From: Bacteroidales bacterium
Lineage (GTDB): Bacteria > Bacteroidota > Bacteroidia > Bacteroidales > WCHB1-69
Assembly: GCA_017964755.1 (NCBI GenBank)
Contig: JAGCRI010000025.1
Span: 1 to 31,420, forward strand
Reading direction: 5' to 3'
Length of the DNA: 31,420 bases
Made by a program: the position numbers and the translations under genes. The notes beneath the pieces were generated by a model. The model was not told the origin of the DNA, did not search any database, and saw only the letters and a program-made list of their open reading frames with translations. Shown in pieces: positions 1-7,858 of this stretch. Position 1 is the first letter of the stretch, and each line of letters begins with the position of its first letter.

Positions 1-2
1 AT

Positions 3-167
3 GCTGATTGGTTTGATACCGTGTCTCATCGGTGCCGGTATATATGCTGGCATTCTTATGGCGGATGCTTAGAAAATTCAGGCGTTTATTTCCATCATTT
101 CTACAACTGGGATGTCATTTTCTTCAAAGCGGTTTTTAGTCTTTCCGAAATTAATGGATTTGAATGA
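3..167 (+). CDS. Possible 3' end of a gene cut by the left window edge
   Basis: The frame starting at base 3 is open from the window edge to a TGA at 165-167 and encodes about 54 residues rich in Phe, Tyr and Trp (it contains YNWDVIFFKAVFSLSEING). The composition looks protein-like. A second, shorter frame (1-72, 23 hydrophobic residues ending in TAG) overlaps it, and I cannot tell which is real. No family is recognised. If real, it is the C-terminus of a gene lying to the left. Confidence 0.3.
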   Translation, partial: ADWFDTVSHRCRYICWHSYGGCLENSGVYFHHFYNWDVIFFKAVFSLSEINGFE

Positions 168-404
168 AAACAATATTCAAATATGGAAATATCTGTAAAA
201 AAAAATATCCGAATATTGTTTTGCTTATAAATTGTTGGACAAAAAGAATTTACGCCAACGGACATCTATGAAAATTGAAAATACAGCTAAGCTGTTGGAA
301 ATAAGAAAAAAACATATACATTTGCAGCGGCAACTTTTTAGAGCTGCAAGGTCTGGAAAACTGGCAAGAAAAGAGTAGAAAAGAAGTTCCCAATAGTTAG
401 TGTC
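168..404. other. AT-rich intergenic stretch with only tiny open frames
   Basis: No convincing gene. A 36-codon frame (ATG at 268, TAG at 376-378) extends openly upstream to a stop at 196-198 and encodes a very basic peptide. It has no recognisable family and overlaps a likely promoter, so it may be a relic or chance. Confidence 0.4.
317..324 (+). promoter_or_regulatory. Candidate -7 promoter element (TACATTTG)
   Basis: Matches the Bacteroidetes -7 consensus TAnnTTTG about 80 bases before the ATG of the secreted protein at 405. No clear -33 element was seen. Confidence 0.35.
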
Positions 405-959
405 ATGAACAAATATTTCCTCATAATATTATGCTTGATATTGTCGCTGAGCATTTCTGGGCAGAATAGTTCCGACTTTTATTACACAGAAGCATACAAG
501 CAGGTGGATTTCAATCGCGATGCATTCTTTGCTGAAGATTTTCATACCATTTATTATGGAATAACAGATTGTAATTGGTTGGTGGGTAGCAATTTCATTG
601 TCAAGGGCGAATACAATATTTACCAATTTGATCGCCATCGCTATGGGGATTTATATCCTGATTCGGTAGGGTTTGTAAGGGAGATTATCTTGGTGAAAGT
701 AAAAGATGGTTTTATTGAGGAAAGTTACTTTATCCCCTGCGATTGGAAAGAACCTCCGGTAACGGCAGGCGTGCTGGTTTCCCATCAACGCATACCTTTT
801 AAGAAAAGAATCAGTATCAAAAGGCTGAAATTCGCGCATATAGGGGATTCTTATTTAGACAAGGATTCTATAATTGACACTGAACGATTTGGAAAGATGA
901 GATACCTCATGTTCCCAAGTTTCTCCTATCGTTATCCGAAATCTATTCATGCTGAATAG
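405..959 (+). CDS. Hypothetical secreted protein
   Basis: 184 residues. The N-terminus is a typical signal peptide: MNKYF, a hydrophobic core at residues 4-17, and a likely cleavage around SISGQ at residue 20. The mature part (about 164 residues) has no motif I recognise. It is rich in aromatic residues, with a beta-rich look, and has two Cys. The function is unknown; it probably sits in the periplasm or outer membrane. It lies next to another small secreted protein of unknown function in DNA visibly richer in A+T than the rest of the window, which suggests an accessory region. The ATG at 405 is directly followed by the signal peptide, so the start is well supported. Confidence 0.7.
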   Translation: MNKYFLIILCLILSLSISGQNSSDFYYTEAYKQVDFNRDAFFAEDFHTIYYGITDCNWLVGSNFIVKGEYNIYQFDRHRYGDLYPDSVGFVREIILVKVKDGFIEESYFIPCDWKEPPVTAGVLVSHQRIPFKKRISIKRLKFAHIGDSYLDKDSIIDTERFGKMRYLMFPSFSYRYPKSIHAE

Positions 960-1062
960 GATGAATTTCCATACTCTCCACCAGAATAATGGCCGCAATT
1001 CTCATCCTCATATCATACTTACTTATATAATAATGAGTACAGAAATCCAATAAATAAAAACA

Positions 1063-1560
1063 ATGAAACACACAATGATTTTTGCAATGCTCATTTTCAT
1101 TTCATCAATGATGAATGCGCAAATTGACGAAAAAGAATTCCTGCTTAATATTAATGATTTTGGGGCAAAGGAGATCAGCAGCGACGGTGCTATATCATAT
1201 TGGGATTTCAACGACTTGGATGCCTCTATCATTCCCTATCTCATTGAGCATATAGATGATTCACTTTGGCAAATGTCTTCTTGTGATATAGATCCATATT
1301 CATCCTATATACCCAACGTACTAATAGGGGAATGCGTTGTAAAATACATTGAAAAAATTGTCAATCCGGAATTCGCATTTGAACGTATCACCAAAAACGG
1401 AAAAGTCTATTCATTAACATTTGATGATATGATTATTATCAAAGAATTATATGAAAAATGGTGGCAAGAAACAAGTGAAAACCAACAGAAACCAATAAGT
1501 GGTAGTGCACTTGATGGAACCGAGTTTAAGTGGGAACATTGTCCAAATGTACGTAATTGA
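1063..1560 (+). CDS. Hypothetical secreted protein
   Basis: 165 residues with a signal peptide (MKHTMIFAMLIFISSMMNAQ, cleavage probably after residue 19 or 20). The mature part is acidic and contains a segment rich in Ile and aromatic residues around IPYLIEHIDDSLW. It has a Trp-Trp pair (KWWQE) near residue 128. No family is recognised. The A-rich leader (aataaaaaca) before the ATG supports the start. It follows the other secreted protein after about 100 noncoding bases and may be co-transcribed with it. No promoter is obvious in the gap. Confidence 0.7.
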   Translation: MKHTMIFAMLIFISSMMNAQIDEKEFLLNINDFGAKEISSDGAISYWDFNDLDASIIPYLIEHIDDSLWQMSSCDIDPYSSYIPNVLIGECVVKYIEKIVNPEFAFERITKNGKVYSLTFDDMIIIKELYEKWWQETSENQQKPISGSALDGTEFKWEHCPNVRN

Positions 1561-1641
1561 AAATTCCACCACGAAAACATCCCAAAATTCGCAGGGGATT
1601 TCGGTATTTCAGGAATAAAAATCGTGGGGGATTTTGTTTTT
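1561..1641 (+). terminator. Possible terminator after the secreted proteins
   Basis: Nested short inverted repeats follow the stop codon: CCACGA at 1569-1574 pairs with TCGTGG at 1622-1627, and an inner ATCCC can pair with GGGGAT. They are followed by a T-rich run (ttttgtttttttt). The stem is imperfect. The region lies between convergent genes, which fits. Confidence 0.35.
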
Positions 1642-1705
1642 TTTACTGCTTTTTCATTGTATATCAGAAACATATATCCCGGTTCTGCATGAATTTGGGA
1701 TATGT

Positions 1706-2929
1706 CTATTCCAACTCAATCTCTTTGACTGTACCTTCAGGACTGCGGAAGATATAATTTGTCACTTTTCCCTGACGCATGAGAAGAATATAAGTGCATA
1801 AATCAGGAATTTCGACCCCGTTAACGCTTATCAGGTAATCGCCAGTGCGAAGCCCTTTTTCGTATGCGGCTGTCCCGTTGCGCACCACCACTTTCACCGC
1901 ACCGAGAGTGTCACCGGCCTCAGCAAGAATACAACTCATACCGAAACCCCTGTTTGCCGCCGTTATTTCATAATTCCCATTGTGTGGAAGAAATACGAAA
2001 CTCTTTTTCGGCGCATCTATAATCAGTGAAGTGTGTTCCAAAATGGCCGAACCGATTAACCTTTTGTGAGTGGCGGTTGAGATCCACACATCTTTGAACA
2101 CAAGGTCGCCCAATCCAATTTCAGGGACATGCAGCTCCCCGTTTACAACAGAATCCAAAGATGCCCCGAACAATCCGGCTCCCGTCATAACGGTCGTATC
2201 CACATTCATCGTCATTTCATCAAGTTGCTGCTTTATCTGGGGATTCTCTTTTGCCCAAATATCCAGCAAATGCTGGGGAAGACTGAACCAGCCGCCTATG
2301 TATCCTGAGTCGAAATCCAATTTTGCACGAACAAACGGGAATTGCACCCACACCTTTGGATCAGGCTTTGAATAATGCTTGTATTTCACCTTTAGATGGC
2401 CTTTTTCCTCCTTGACAAAAAACCGCTTGCGATCAGTCACAATCATCAGACTATCCTTGGTGTCGAACTTGAACGAAATGCCTTTCACCGCAAAATCAAA
2501 ACCCAAGGCGCCGTCAATGATTCCACACGTGTAGTCGCTTAACCCGTCAGCGACAACCAGCGGGTAATCCGTAATGGTGAGGCTTCCAATTTTCATGGAA
2601 GGAATCTTCATAATTGCCGTCTTTTTCCTTTTATTTTGGGAATCAACAGTGGTTGTGCTGTCGCCCGAAGGTGCCATCCAATCCTCTTCTTCTCCAATCC
2701 AAAATCCCGTATTCGCGCCCGTGTCGAACATCAAATTCTTAATCTTTCCATCAATCTCCACAGGTATTATGATGGCTCCGTTCCACATTTTTATTTTTAT
2801 GGTATCGACAAAATTTTTCCTCCCGATGCTGAAATCCCTTATCAGTTTCTGTGCCGAAGTTTGCGATAAACCAATAATAGTCAGCAAGATAATGGTGATA
2901 AAAGTCCGAATAGGGCGAGAGTGTTGCAT
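1706..2929 (-). CDS. Retropepsin/pepsin-like aspartic protease with C-terminal PDZ domain
   Basis: 407 residues with an N-terminal signal peptide (hydrophobic core at residues 9-20, ending TSAQ). Two catalytic-type triads are visible: D69-T70-G71 in the context LMFDTGAN, and D206-S207-G208 in the context LDFDSGY. One chain therefore carries both lobes of an aspartic protease (aspartyl protease 2 class). A PDZ-like domain occupies roughly residues 325-400, with the typical segment GLRTGDYLISVNG. Known relatives in Bacteroidetes are secreted proteases of unknown substrate. A TTG in the same frame at 2944 lies inside the -7 promoter element, so the ATG at 2929 is the better start. The gene is divergent from the lipoprotein at 3019. 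Confidence 0.85.
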   Translation of the reverse strand: MQHSRPIRTFITIILLTIIGLSQTSAQKLIRDFSIGRKNFVDTIKIKMWNGAIIIPVEIDGKIKNLMFDTGANTGFWIGEEEDWMAPSGDSTTTVDSQNKRKKTAIMKIPSMKIGSLTITDYPLVVADGLSDYTCGIIDGALGFDFAVKGISFKFDTKDSLMIVTDRKRFFVKEEKGHLKVKYKHYSKPDPKVWVQFPFVRAKLDFDSGYIGGWFSLPQHLLDIWAKENPQIKQQLDEMTMNVDTTVMTGAGLFGASLDSVVNGELHVPEIGLGDLVFKDVWISTATHKRLIGSAILEHTSLIIDAPKKSFVFLPHNGNYEITAANRGFGMSCILAEAGDTLGAVKVVVRNGTAAYEKGLRTGDYLISVNGVEIPDLCTYILLMRQGKVTNYIFRSPEGTVKEIELE

Positions 2930-2941
2930 TTTGCTTTTTTG

Positions 2942-2949
2942 CAAAGATA
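2942..2949 (-). promoter_or_regulatory. -7 promoter element (TATCTTTG) for the aspartic protease
   Basis: A perfect TAnnTTTG match reads on the minus strand 12 bases before the ATG at 2929. The transcript leader must therefore be very short. Confidence 0.6.
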
Positions 2950-2985
2950 TAAAAAATCAAATCTCATGTCGAGACTATTTTTTTG

Positions 2986-2993
2986 TATTTTTG
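2986..2993 (+). promoter_or_regulatory. -7 promoter element (TATTTTTG) for the lipoprotein operon
   Basis: TAnnTTTG match 25 bases before the ATG at 3019. It is divergent from the protease promoter about 40 bases away. Confidence 0.5.
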
Positions 2994-3018
2994 AAAAATC
3001 TTGAAAAAACTTAAAAAC

Positions 3019-3945
3019 ATGAAAAGACAACATATTATTCTCCTCATCATCTGCAGTCTGATTGCATTTTCTTCCTGCCGACAAAATGAAGTTGACCTGA
3101 CAAAAAGAGCTGAAGAATTGTGCCAGTATATTCCTGACCATCAGTTGTTGGAGAAATCGAAAGAGTATTTGACTGCCGATTTCTATGCCGTGTTGGACAC
3201 GATGTTCAACCATCTCCCCGAACACGAGGCCATGGACCACGAATGGCTCTATTTTTTTGTGACCGGCAACGGCGGCACCATTGCCGATTATGAAGTGGTC
3301 AGCGTGAACCAGACCGATGATTTACACGCGGTCGCAACCATAAAAGTACGGCAAAAATGGGAGGACGGCTCTTTTGACGAATCAACTGATATTGAGGAAC
3401 ATACGCTTTATATGGAAAAGGTGGACGGGGTGTGGCTTATGTCAGATTTCGACGGGCACAAGGCCGACTGTATCCGCCACATTGCCATTAACCGGAAGGA
3501 ACAGGCTGTCCGCCAAGCCATTAGCGATTATTTGGTGAACAAAATAGCCCCCCAATATTTGCAGGGAGAAATATGCATCCCGACTTTGATGATGGTGCAT
3601 GAAACCGATTCCTGCGTTTGGGGCGATTTCTGGGTGTTTTGGTACAATCTCGTCGGTGACACGCTCAAGACAGTCTCCGGCGGCAACCACTCAGGACTGA
3701 TGACTTTGAGCCAAGAAGATGGGGCGTTTAGTGTGACTTCTTTTGAACAAGTGGAAGACGGGACGAAAAACATTGCGAGTGCCAAACGCATCTTCGGCGA
3801 GTATTACGATGTTTTCTCAAATATGCACTCCAATCAAGATGTCCGCGAAGCTGTGCGGCGGGAGCAGCTGCGCGAATATGTCAGCCGCCACGACATTCCT
3901 GTACGTTGCTACCAAGACTACGGCTGGGCGGCGGTAACGTTTTGA
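3019..3945 (+). CDS. Hypothetical lipoprotein
   Basis: 308 residues. The signal peptide is MKRQHIILLIICSLIAFSSC with a lipobox (FSSC), so Cys20 would be the lipidated residue. A TTG 18 bases upstream (3001) gives MKKLKN in front, but it sits right after the promoter, so the ATG at 3019 is preferred. The mature protein has two segments that each look like a small alpha+beta domain. The first (about residues 30-150) ends in a YMEKVDGVWLMSDFDG pattern typical of NTF2-like lipoproteins; this assignment is inference. It is the first gene of a probable operon with the GNAT protein (25-base gap) and the TonB-like protein. Confidence 0.7.
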   Translation: MKRQHIILLIICSLIAFSSCRQNEVDLTKRAEELCQYIPDHQLLEKSKEYLTADFYAVLDTMFNHLPEHEAMDHEWLYFFVTGNGGTIADYEVVSVNQTDDLHAVATIKVRQKWEDGSFDESTDIEEHTLYMEKVDGVWLMSDFDGHKADCIRHIAINRKEQAVRQAISDYLVNKIAPQYLQGEICIPTLMMVHETDSCVWGDFWVFWYNLVGDTLKTVSGGNHSGLMTLSQEDGAFSVTSFEQVEDGTKNIASAKRIFGEYYDVFSNMHSNQDVREAVRREQLREYVSRHDIPVRCYQDYGWAAVTF

Positions 3946-3970
3946 ACACATTTGTTAAATCATAAATATC

Positions 3971-4465
3971 ATGAACCGAAGCATCAGAATAGCAGCCACG
4001 CAAGACCTTGCCGATATTATGCGTGTCATAGATGCCGCAAGGGAGATTATGCGGCGGTCGGGCAATACGGAGCAGTGGGATGACGGATACCCTTCCGAAG
4101 AAGTCATCACCGGTGATATTGAAAATGCCGGGGGCTTCGTAATTGAAGATGCTGGGAGAATTGTCGGCTACTTCGCTTTCCTGCCGTCTCCGGAGCCATC
4201 TTACAAGCAGATTTATGACGGAAAATGGCTTGATGACACCCGCCCTTACCACGTTGTTCACCGCATTGCAAGTTATCCCGATGTTCACGGCGTGTTCAGC
4301 AGCATTATGGATTTCTGTTTTTCTCATGAAACGAATATCCGTATTGACACTCACCGCGATAACAAAATCATGCAGCACAACATTCTGAAACACGGCTTCA
4401 CCTATTGCGGCATAATTCATTTGTTGGTCGGCGGCTTGCGGCTTGCGTATCAGAAGATTATTTGA
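3971..4465 (+). CDS. GNAT family N-acetyltransferase
   Basis: 164 residues, the usual size for a single GNAT domain, which moves an acetyl group from acetyl-CoA to an amine. The N-terminal RIAATQDLADIMRVIDAAREIM is the classical beta1-alpha1 of the fold. GGFVIEDAGRIVGYFAFLP is the beta2-beta3 hairpin, and YHVVHRIAS is beta4 leading to the CoA-binding loop. The NIRIDTHRDNKIMQHNILKHGFTYCG segment is the typical C-terminal half (motif B). The substrate cannot be predicted. It lies between a lipoprotein and a TonB-like protein with short gaps, so probably one operon. Confidence 0.8.
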   Translation: MNRSIRIAATQDLADIMRVIDAAREIMRRSGNTEQWDDGYPSEEVITGDIENAGGFVIEDAGRIVGYFAFLPSPEPSYKQIYDGKWLDDTRPYHVVHRIASYPDVHGVFSSIMDFCFSHETNIRIDTHRDNKIMQHNILKHGFTYCGIIHLLVGGLRLAYQKII

Positions 4466-4477
4466 AATATTTGGGAT

Positions 4478-5338
4478 ATGAGTCATAATTGCATAGTGTA
4501 TAAAATTTTACTTTTATTGTATCTGACATTGTCTGTACTCCGTGGCACTGCCCAACAATATTATTTCGGCGTGCCCAATTACGATGGATATGTCCCGGAT
4601 TCATCCAGAATTGTACTTAATCCGTTGCCTTGGAATTATGACGGGCGTTTGTGGACTGAACCGATGCCACGCTATTTGGAACCGCTCAAGAAATTTCTAT
4701 ATGAGCATCCTTATCATAAGTGCAACTTTTTACTTTACTATGGATACAGTGATAGTGAACATAATATGGATTTTACTAAATATCAAGGAATGTGCCTTTC
4801 GTATTATTTCACTTCAGAGGATACAGCATTCGGCCGAAAATACTTAAATGAAGTTGTTCCACATCCGCTACCGAATCCGTTGTTCATTAATCTTCAACCC
4901 GATAGCAGTGAGAAATTGTATAAAAGTGAAATAATGTGGAGTTACAAGAGTTGTGTTATTGTTGAACTTATAAGACAAAAAGATATTTCTAAAATGGTGC
5001 AGCTCTCTGTCTATTACGCTGCCCCAAGTGACGATTCAGACTTTGACATTGCTCCGAAATTTCCCGGAGAAATTGAAGGACTATACGACTTTCTTTCCCA
5101 AAAAATGGACTATTCTGTTGTGGGACAGTCAAATGTGTCAGGCGTAGTTCAGGTGGAATTTTATATTGAGCCAGATGGGAGCATTACCTCTCCTGAAATC
5201 AAAAAGGGACTGATTCCGGCTCTTGACGAACAAGCCCTAAAGATTGTCAGCGAAATGCCGAATTGGCAGCCGGCACTCAAACATGGACGTCCCATGCGTT
5301 GCCGCTACAGGCTCCCACTCTATTATTTAAACAGGTGA
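4478..5338 (+). CDS. TonB C-terminal domain protein (energy-transducer-like)
   Basis: 286 residues. The N-terminus has a hydrophobic stretch (residues 10-22, ILLLLYLTLSVL) that is either a signal peptide ending near TAQ or a membrane anchor. The C-terminal ~70 residues match the TonB C-terminal domain: GVVQVEFYIEPDGSI, then DEQALKIVSEMPNWQPA, then GRPMRCRYRLPLYY. TonB proteins pass proton-motive energy to outer-membrane receptors. This one lacks an obvious Pro-rich linker, so it may instead be one of the secreted TonB_C-domain proteins common in Bacteroidetes. It starts 12 bases after the GNAT gene. The middle part (residues 30-200) is not recognised. Confidence 0.75.
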   Translation: MSHNCIVYKILLLLYLTLSVLRGTAQQYYFGVPNYDGYVPDSSRIVLNPLPWNYDGRLWTEPMPRYLEPLKKFLYEHPYHKCNFLLYYGYSDSEHNMDFTKYQGMCLSYYFTSEDTAFGRKYLNEVVPHPLPNPLFINLQPDSSEKLYKSEIMWSYKSCVIVELIRQKDISKMVQLSVYYAAPSDDSDFDIAPKFPGEIEGLYDFLSQKMDYSVVGQSNVSGVVQVEFYIEPDGSITSPEIKKGLIPALDEQALKIVSEMPNWQPALKHGRPMRCRYRLPLYYLNR

Positions 5339-5485
5339 GTTTTCCTGGCTGGCGGCAGGAATCCAATCTGACTCATTGTGACGTGCCATCGTGTGATTGG
5401 CGCAAACGGAAACCTTACTGGCTATAGCGGCGGAATGCACAATAAAATTACCCTTTTAAGGTCGGAGGTGAATAATTTCATTTGA
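5339..5485 (+). pseudogene. Relic of O6-methylguanine-DNA methyltransferase (C-terminal part)
   Basis: One reading frame encodes an unmistakable piece of the Ogt/Ada methyltransferase active-site region: LAGGRNPI, a TGA at 5369-5371, LIVTCHRVIGANGNLTGY, SGG, a Lys, then LLRSE, ending in TGA at 5483-5485. In intact enzymes the core is NPxxxxxPCHRVIGxxGxLTGYxGG. Here the catalytic Cys of the CHR motif is still present, but the preceding Pro is Thr and a stop codon splits the segment. Everything upstream (about 100 residues including the DNA-binding helix region) is missing, replaced by the TonB-like gene that ends at 5338 in the same frame. It is therefore a dead fragment, probably left by a recombination event. 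Confidence 0.8.
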
Positions 5486-5512
5486 TTAAGGTCGCACTCT
5501 TTTAGTTTTTTA

Positions 5513-5520
5513 TATCTTTG
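5513..5520 (+). promoter_or_regulatory. -7 promoter element (TATCTTTG) for kdsA
   Basis: Perfect TAnnTTTG match 63 bases before the kdsA ATG, giving a leader of roughly 55-60 bases. Confidence 0.55.
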
Positions 5521-5583
5521 CATAATGAAAATATAAAACAGACATCAAATTTTTACTCAAAAGTCTGAATTTAATTTGCAAGT

Positions 5584-6366
5584 ATGAAAAAATTATTTCT
5601 GATAGCGGGTCCGTGTGTTGTTGAAAGCCGTGAAATCACTTTTCAGGTCGCCCGCGAGGTGAAAGCAACATGCAAAGATTTGGATATCCCTTGCTTTTTC
5701 AAGGCTTCTTACAAGAAAGCCAACCGCTCATCACTCGATTCTTTTACCGGAATAGGGAATGAAGAGGCTTTGGAGATACTTGGCGAGGTCAAGCAAGAAC
5801 TCAAATTGCCTATAGTAACAGATATTCACACAGAAGCTGAAGCCGCATTCGCCGCACGGGTCGCCGATGTGATTCAGATTCCGGCGTTCCTCTGCCGTCA
5901 GACAGACCTCTTGGTTGCAGCTGCAAAAACCGGAAAAACCGTTAACATAAAAAAAGGTCAGTTCCTTTCGCCAGAAGCTATGAAGTTCGCTGTCGGCAAA
6001 GTACGGGCGGCTGGAAATCAAAATGTTATGATAACAGAACGTGGAACTTCATTCGGCTATCACGACCTTATTGTCGATTTCAGAGGTGTCAAAGCCCTTA
6101 AGAGTAACAACTGTCCTGTGATTTTGGATTGCACGCATTCGCTACAGCTCCCTAACCAGACAGAAGGCGTTACAGGCGGGCGTCCGGATCTTATTGAAAC
6201 CATTGCAAAAGCTGGCGTTGCCGTTGGCTTCGACGGCTTGTTCATCGAAACCCATCCGGACCCTTCAAAAGCATTGTCGGACGGAGCAAATATGTTGCCT
6301 CTCAATGAATTATATCCTCTGCTTAAAAAATTGACAAAGATAAGAAAAGCGATAGAAGATGAATAA
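5584..6366 (+). CDS. kdsA: 3-deoxy-8-phosphooctulonate synthase (KDO8P synthase)
   Basis: 260 residues, EC 2.5.1.55. It condenses phosphoenolpyruvate with arabinose 5-phosphate to make KDO 8-phosphate, the precursor of the inner-core sugar of lipopolysaccharide, in the cytoplasm. Family motifs run in order: AGPCVVES (8-15), FKASYKKANRSS, VTDIHTE, QIPAFLCRQTDLL, NIKKGQF, TERGTSFGY, DCTHSLQLPNQ and ETHPDPSKALSDGA. Cys11 in the GPC motif, with the His of THS, the Glu of ETHP and the Asp of LSD, matches the metal-dependent class (as in Aquifex) rather than the metal-free E. coli class, which has Asn at the Cys position. The length is slightly shorter than the ~265-285 usual. Its 3' end overlaps the next gene by 8 bases, so the two are probably co-transcribed. 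Confidence 0.96.
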   Translation: MKKLFLIAGPCVVESREITFQVAREVKATCKDLDIPCFFKASYKKANRSSLDSFTGIGNEEALEILGEVKQELKLPIVTDIHTEAEAAFAARVADVIQIPAFLCRQTDLLVAAAKTGKTVNIKKGQFLSPEAMKFAVGKVRAAGNQNVMITERGTSFGYHDLIVDFRGVKALKSNNCPVILDCTHSLQLPNQTEGVTGGRPDLIETIAKAGVAVGFDGLFIETHPDPSKALSDGANMLPLNELYPLLKKLTKIRKAIEDE

Positions 6367-7858
6367 TATCAAAGCATTCCAGCTTTATTCCTTTATTCTG
6401 CCAATTATTATATTGTTGTTGCAAAATGTTGAAGCACAGGAAATTGTGTTTGACAATACATACGGTTTTGCAGATTATTCGGCAGGGAAGAGCATCGTGC
6501 AGCTCTCTGATTCGGGATACGCATTTATGGGCTCAACCGGCTTTGCGGAAGGCAACTCGCAACTTCTTTTTGTCAGACTCGACAAGAATGGCGTGCCGCT
6601 GCATTTCAGGCAGACCGCTGATGCTGACAAACTCTATGACGGCCGGATGATGCGTATCGCAGCAAACGGTGATTATCTGATAACCGGTACTTTGCGTGAC
6701 GGCACACAGCCATACGCCCCATTTTGCATGCGTATTGATACTTTTTTCAATATTATATGGAGCACGATTGTCCCGGCAGACGACTGGGCTTTCGGAAATT
6801 CGCTAATAGAGCTTCCTGACGGTTCCATTGCGGTGGCCGGTGAAACATACGACACAGATTCAACTGGAGCTGATGCACTATTCCTCCGCTTCTCCCAAAA
6901 TGGCGACCTCGTGGCAAAGCGTGCAAGCGGGCTGCCCGGTAATGATGGTTATAACTCTTTGGAAACTATTGATTCAGCTTCTTTGCTTGTGGCCGGATTC
7001 CGCAAAAGTACAGTCTCGAGTGATACTGTTCCGTTTTTCGCGTCTATTGATTTTGACGGGAATGTCACAAATTTACGGTCTTTTGAAGAATATAAGACAA
7101 AAGCTGTTGTCAATCATGCAATTATGGATTCAAGAAAGAATATCGTATGTGTCGGATATACTATGATGTATGATACTTTGGGCTATTCTGATTTTTTTAT
7201 GATGACTTTTGATACTGCAGGTAATTACATAGCTGACCTTTATGTGGATTTGCCAATGTGGGCGGGGGCAGATGACCTTTACAAATCTGTTGGCGTTACC
7301 CCAGATGGGAATATTTTTGCTGCGGGGACCTGCGCGGGTAACAATTATCTGCAGCCCAGTATTTTAGTGCACCTGTTGGACAAGGATTACAATTGGGAGG
7401 ATGGTACTGTCCGCACGGGGCATGATGTTAAAAAAAGCGATGTTTTATCACAACTCGTTACGACATCAGATGGCGGTTGTATAATGATAGGCACAACAAC
7501 TGACCTTGGTTCGCACATTGCCGACATTTTTATATTTAAATTAGGACAAAAACCGTCAGGGGAGTCGCCAATACAGCATTATCTGCCTGTGGAGCATTTC
7601 GAAAACAAGTCGGATTTTGAAATTTATCCCAATCCTGTGTCAAATATCGCACATATTTCATGGAAGGAAGCTCCTCAAGGGAAGACCCGAATTTCGATTT
7701 ATGATATGGCAGCGCACAAATTGCTTTCACTCGAACATGATTTTTCAGTTGCGCCCGATTTGACGATACATCTACCGGACATTCCTTACGGAAATTATAT
7801 TTTGGGAATGCAAAACGGGAGAAGTAAATCCTTTAGGAAAATAGTTATAACACATTGA
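6359..7858 (+). CDS. Secreted protein with type IX secretion C-terminal sorting domain
   Basis: 499 residues. A signal peptide lies at the N-terminus (hydrophobic residues 9-22, ending EAQ). The body (about 30-400) contains repeated segments of the kind D-x-G-Y-x-x-x-G-T and DGSIAVAGET/DGNIFAAGTC. These look like beta-propeller blades and suggest a surface-exposed propeller of unknown ligand. Residues 420-499 form a type A T9SS sorting domain: FEIYPNPVSN, a central SIYDM segment, and the end GNYILGMQNGRSKSFRKIVI. Such domains send proteins through the outer membrane and are then removed. The ATG lies within the last codons of kdsA (8-base overlap). The 3' end directly abuts the convergent thpR. 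Confidence 0.85.
   Translation: MNNIKAFQLYSFILPIIILLLQNVEAQEIVFDNTYGFADYSAGKSIVQLSDSGYAFMGSTGFAEGNSQLLFVRLDKNGVPLHFRQTADADKLYDGRMMRIAANGDYLITGTLRDGTQPYAPFCMRIDTFFNIIWSTIVPADDWAFGNSLIELPDGSIAVAGETYDTDSTGADALFLRFSQNGDLVAKRASGLPGNDGYNSLETIDSASLLVAGFRKSTVSSDTVPFFASIDFDGNVTNLRSFEEYKTKAVVNHAIMDSRKNIVCVGYTMMYDTLGYSDFFMMTFDTAGNYIADLYVDLPMWAGADDLYKSVGVTPDGNIFAAGTCAGNNYLQPSILVHLLDKDYNWEDGTVRTGHDVKKSDVLSQLVTTSDGGCIMIGTTTDLGSHIADIFIFKLGQKPSGESPIQHYLPVEHFENKSDFEIYPNPVSNIAHISWKEAPQGKTRISIYDMAAHKLLSLEHDFSVAPDLTIHLPDIPYGNYILGMQNGRSKSFRKIVITH

Noticed and set aside
268..378. Small basic open frame (36 codons)
   Set aside because: No family, no clear leader, and it covers the TACATTTG promoter-like site of the next gene. 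It is kept only as a note on the intergenic stretch.
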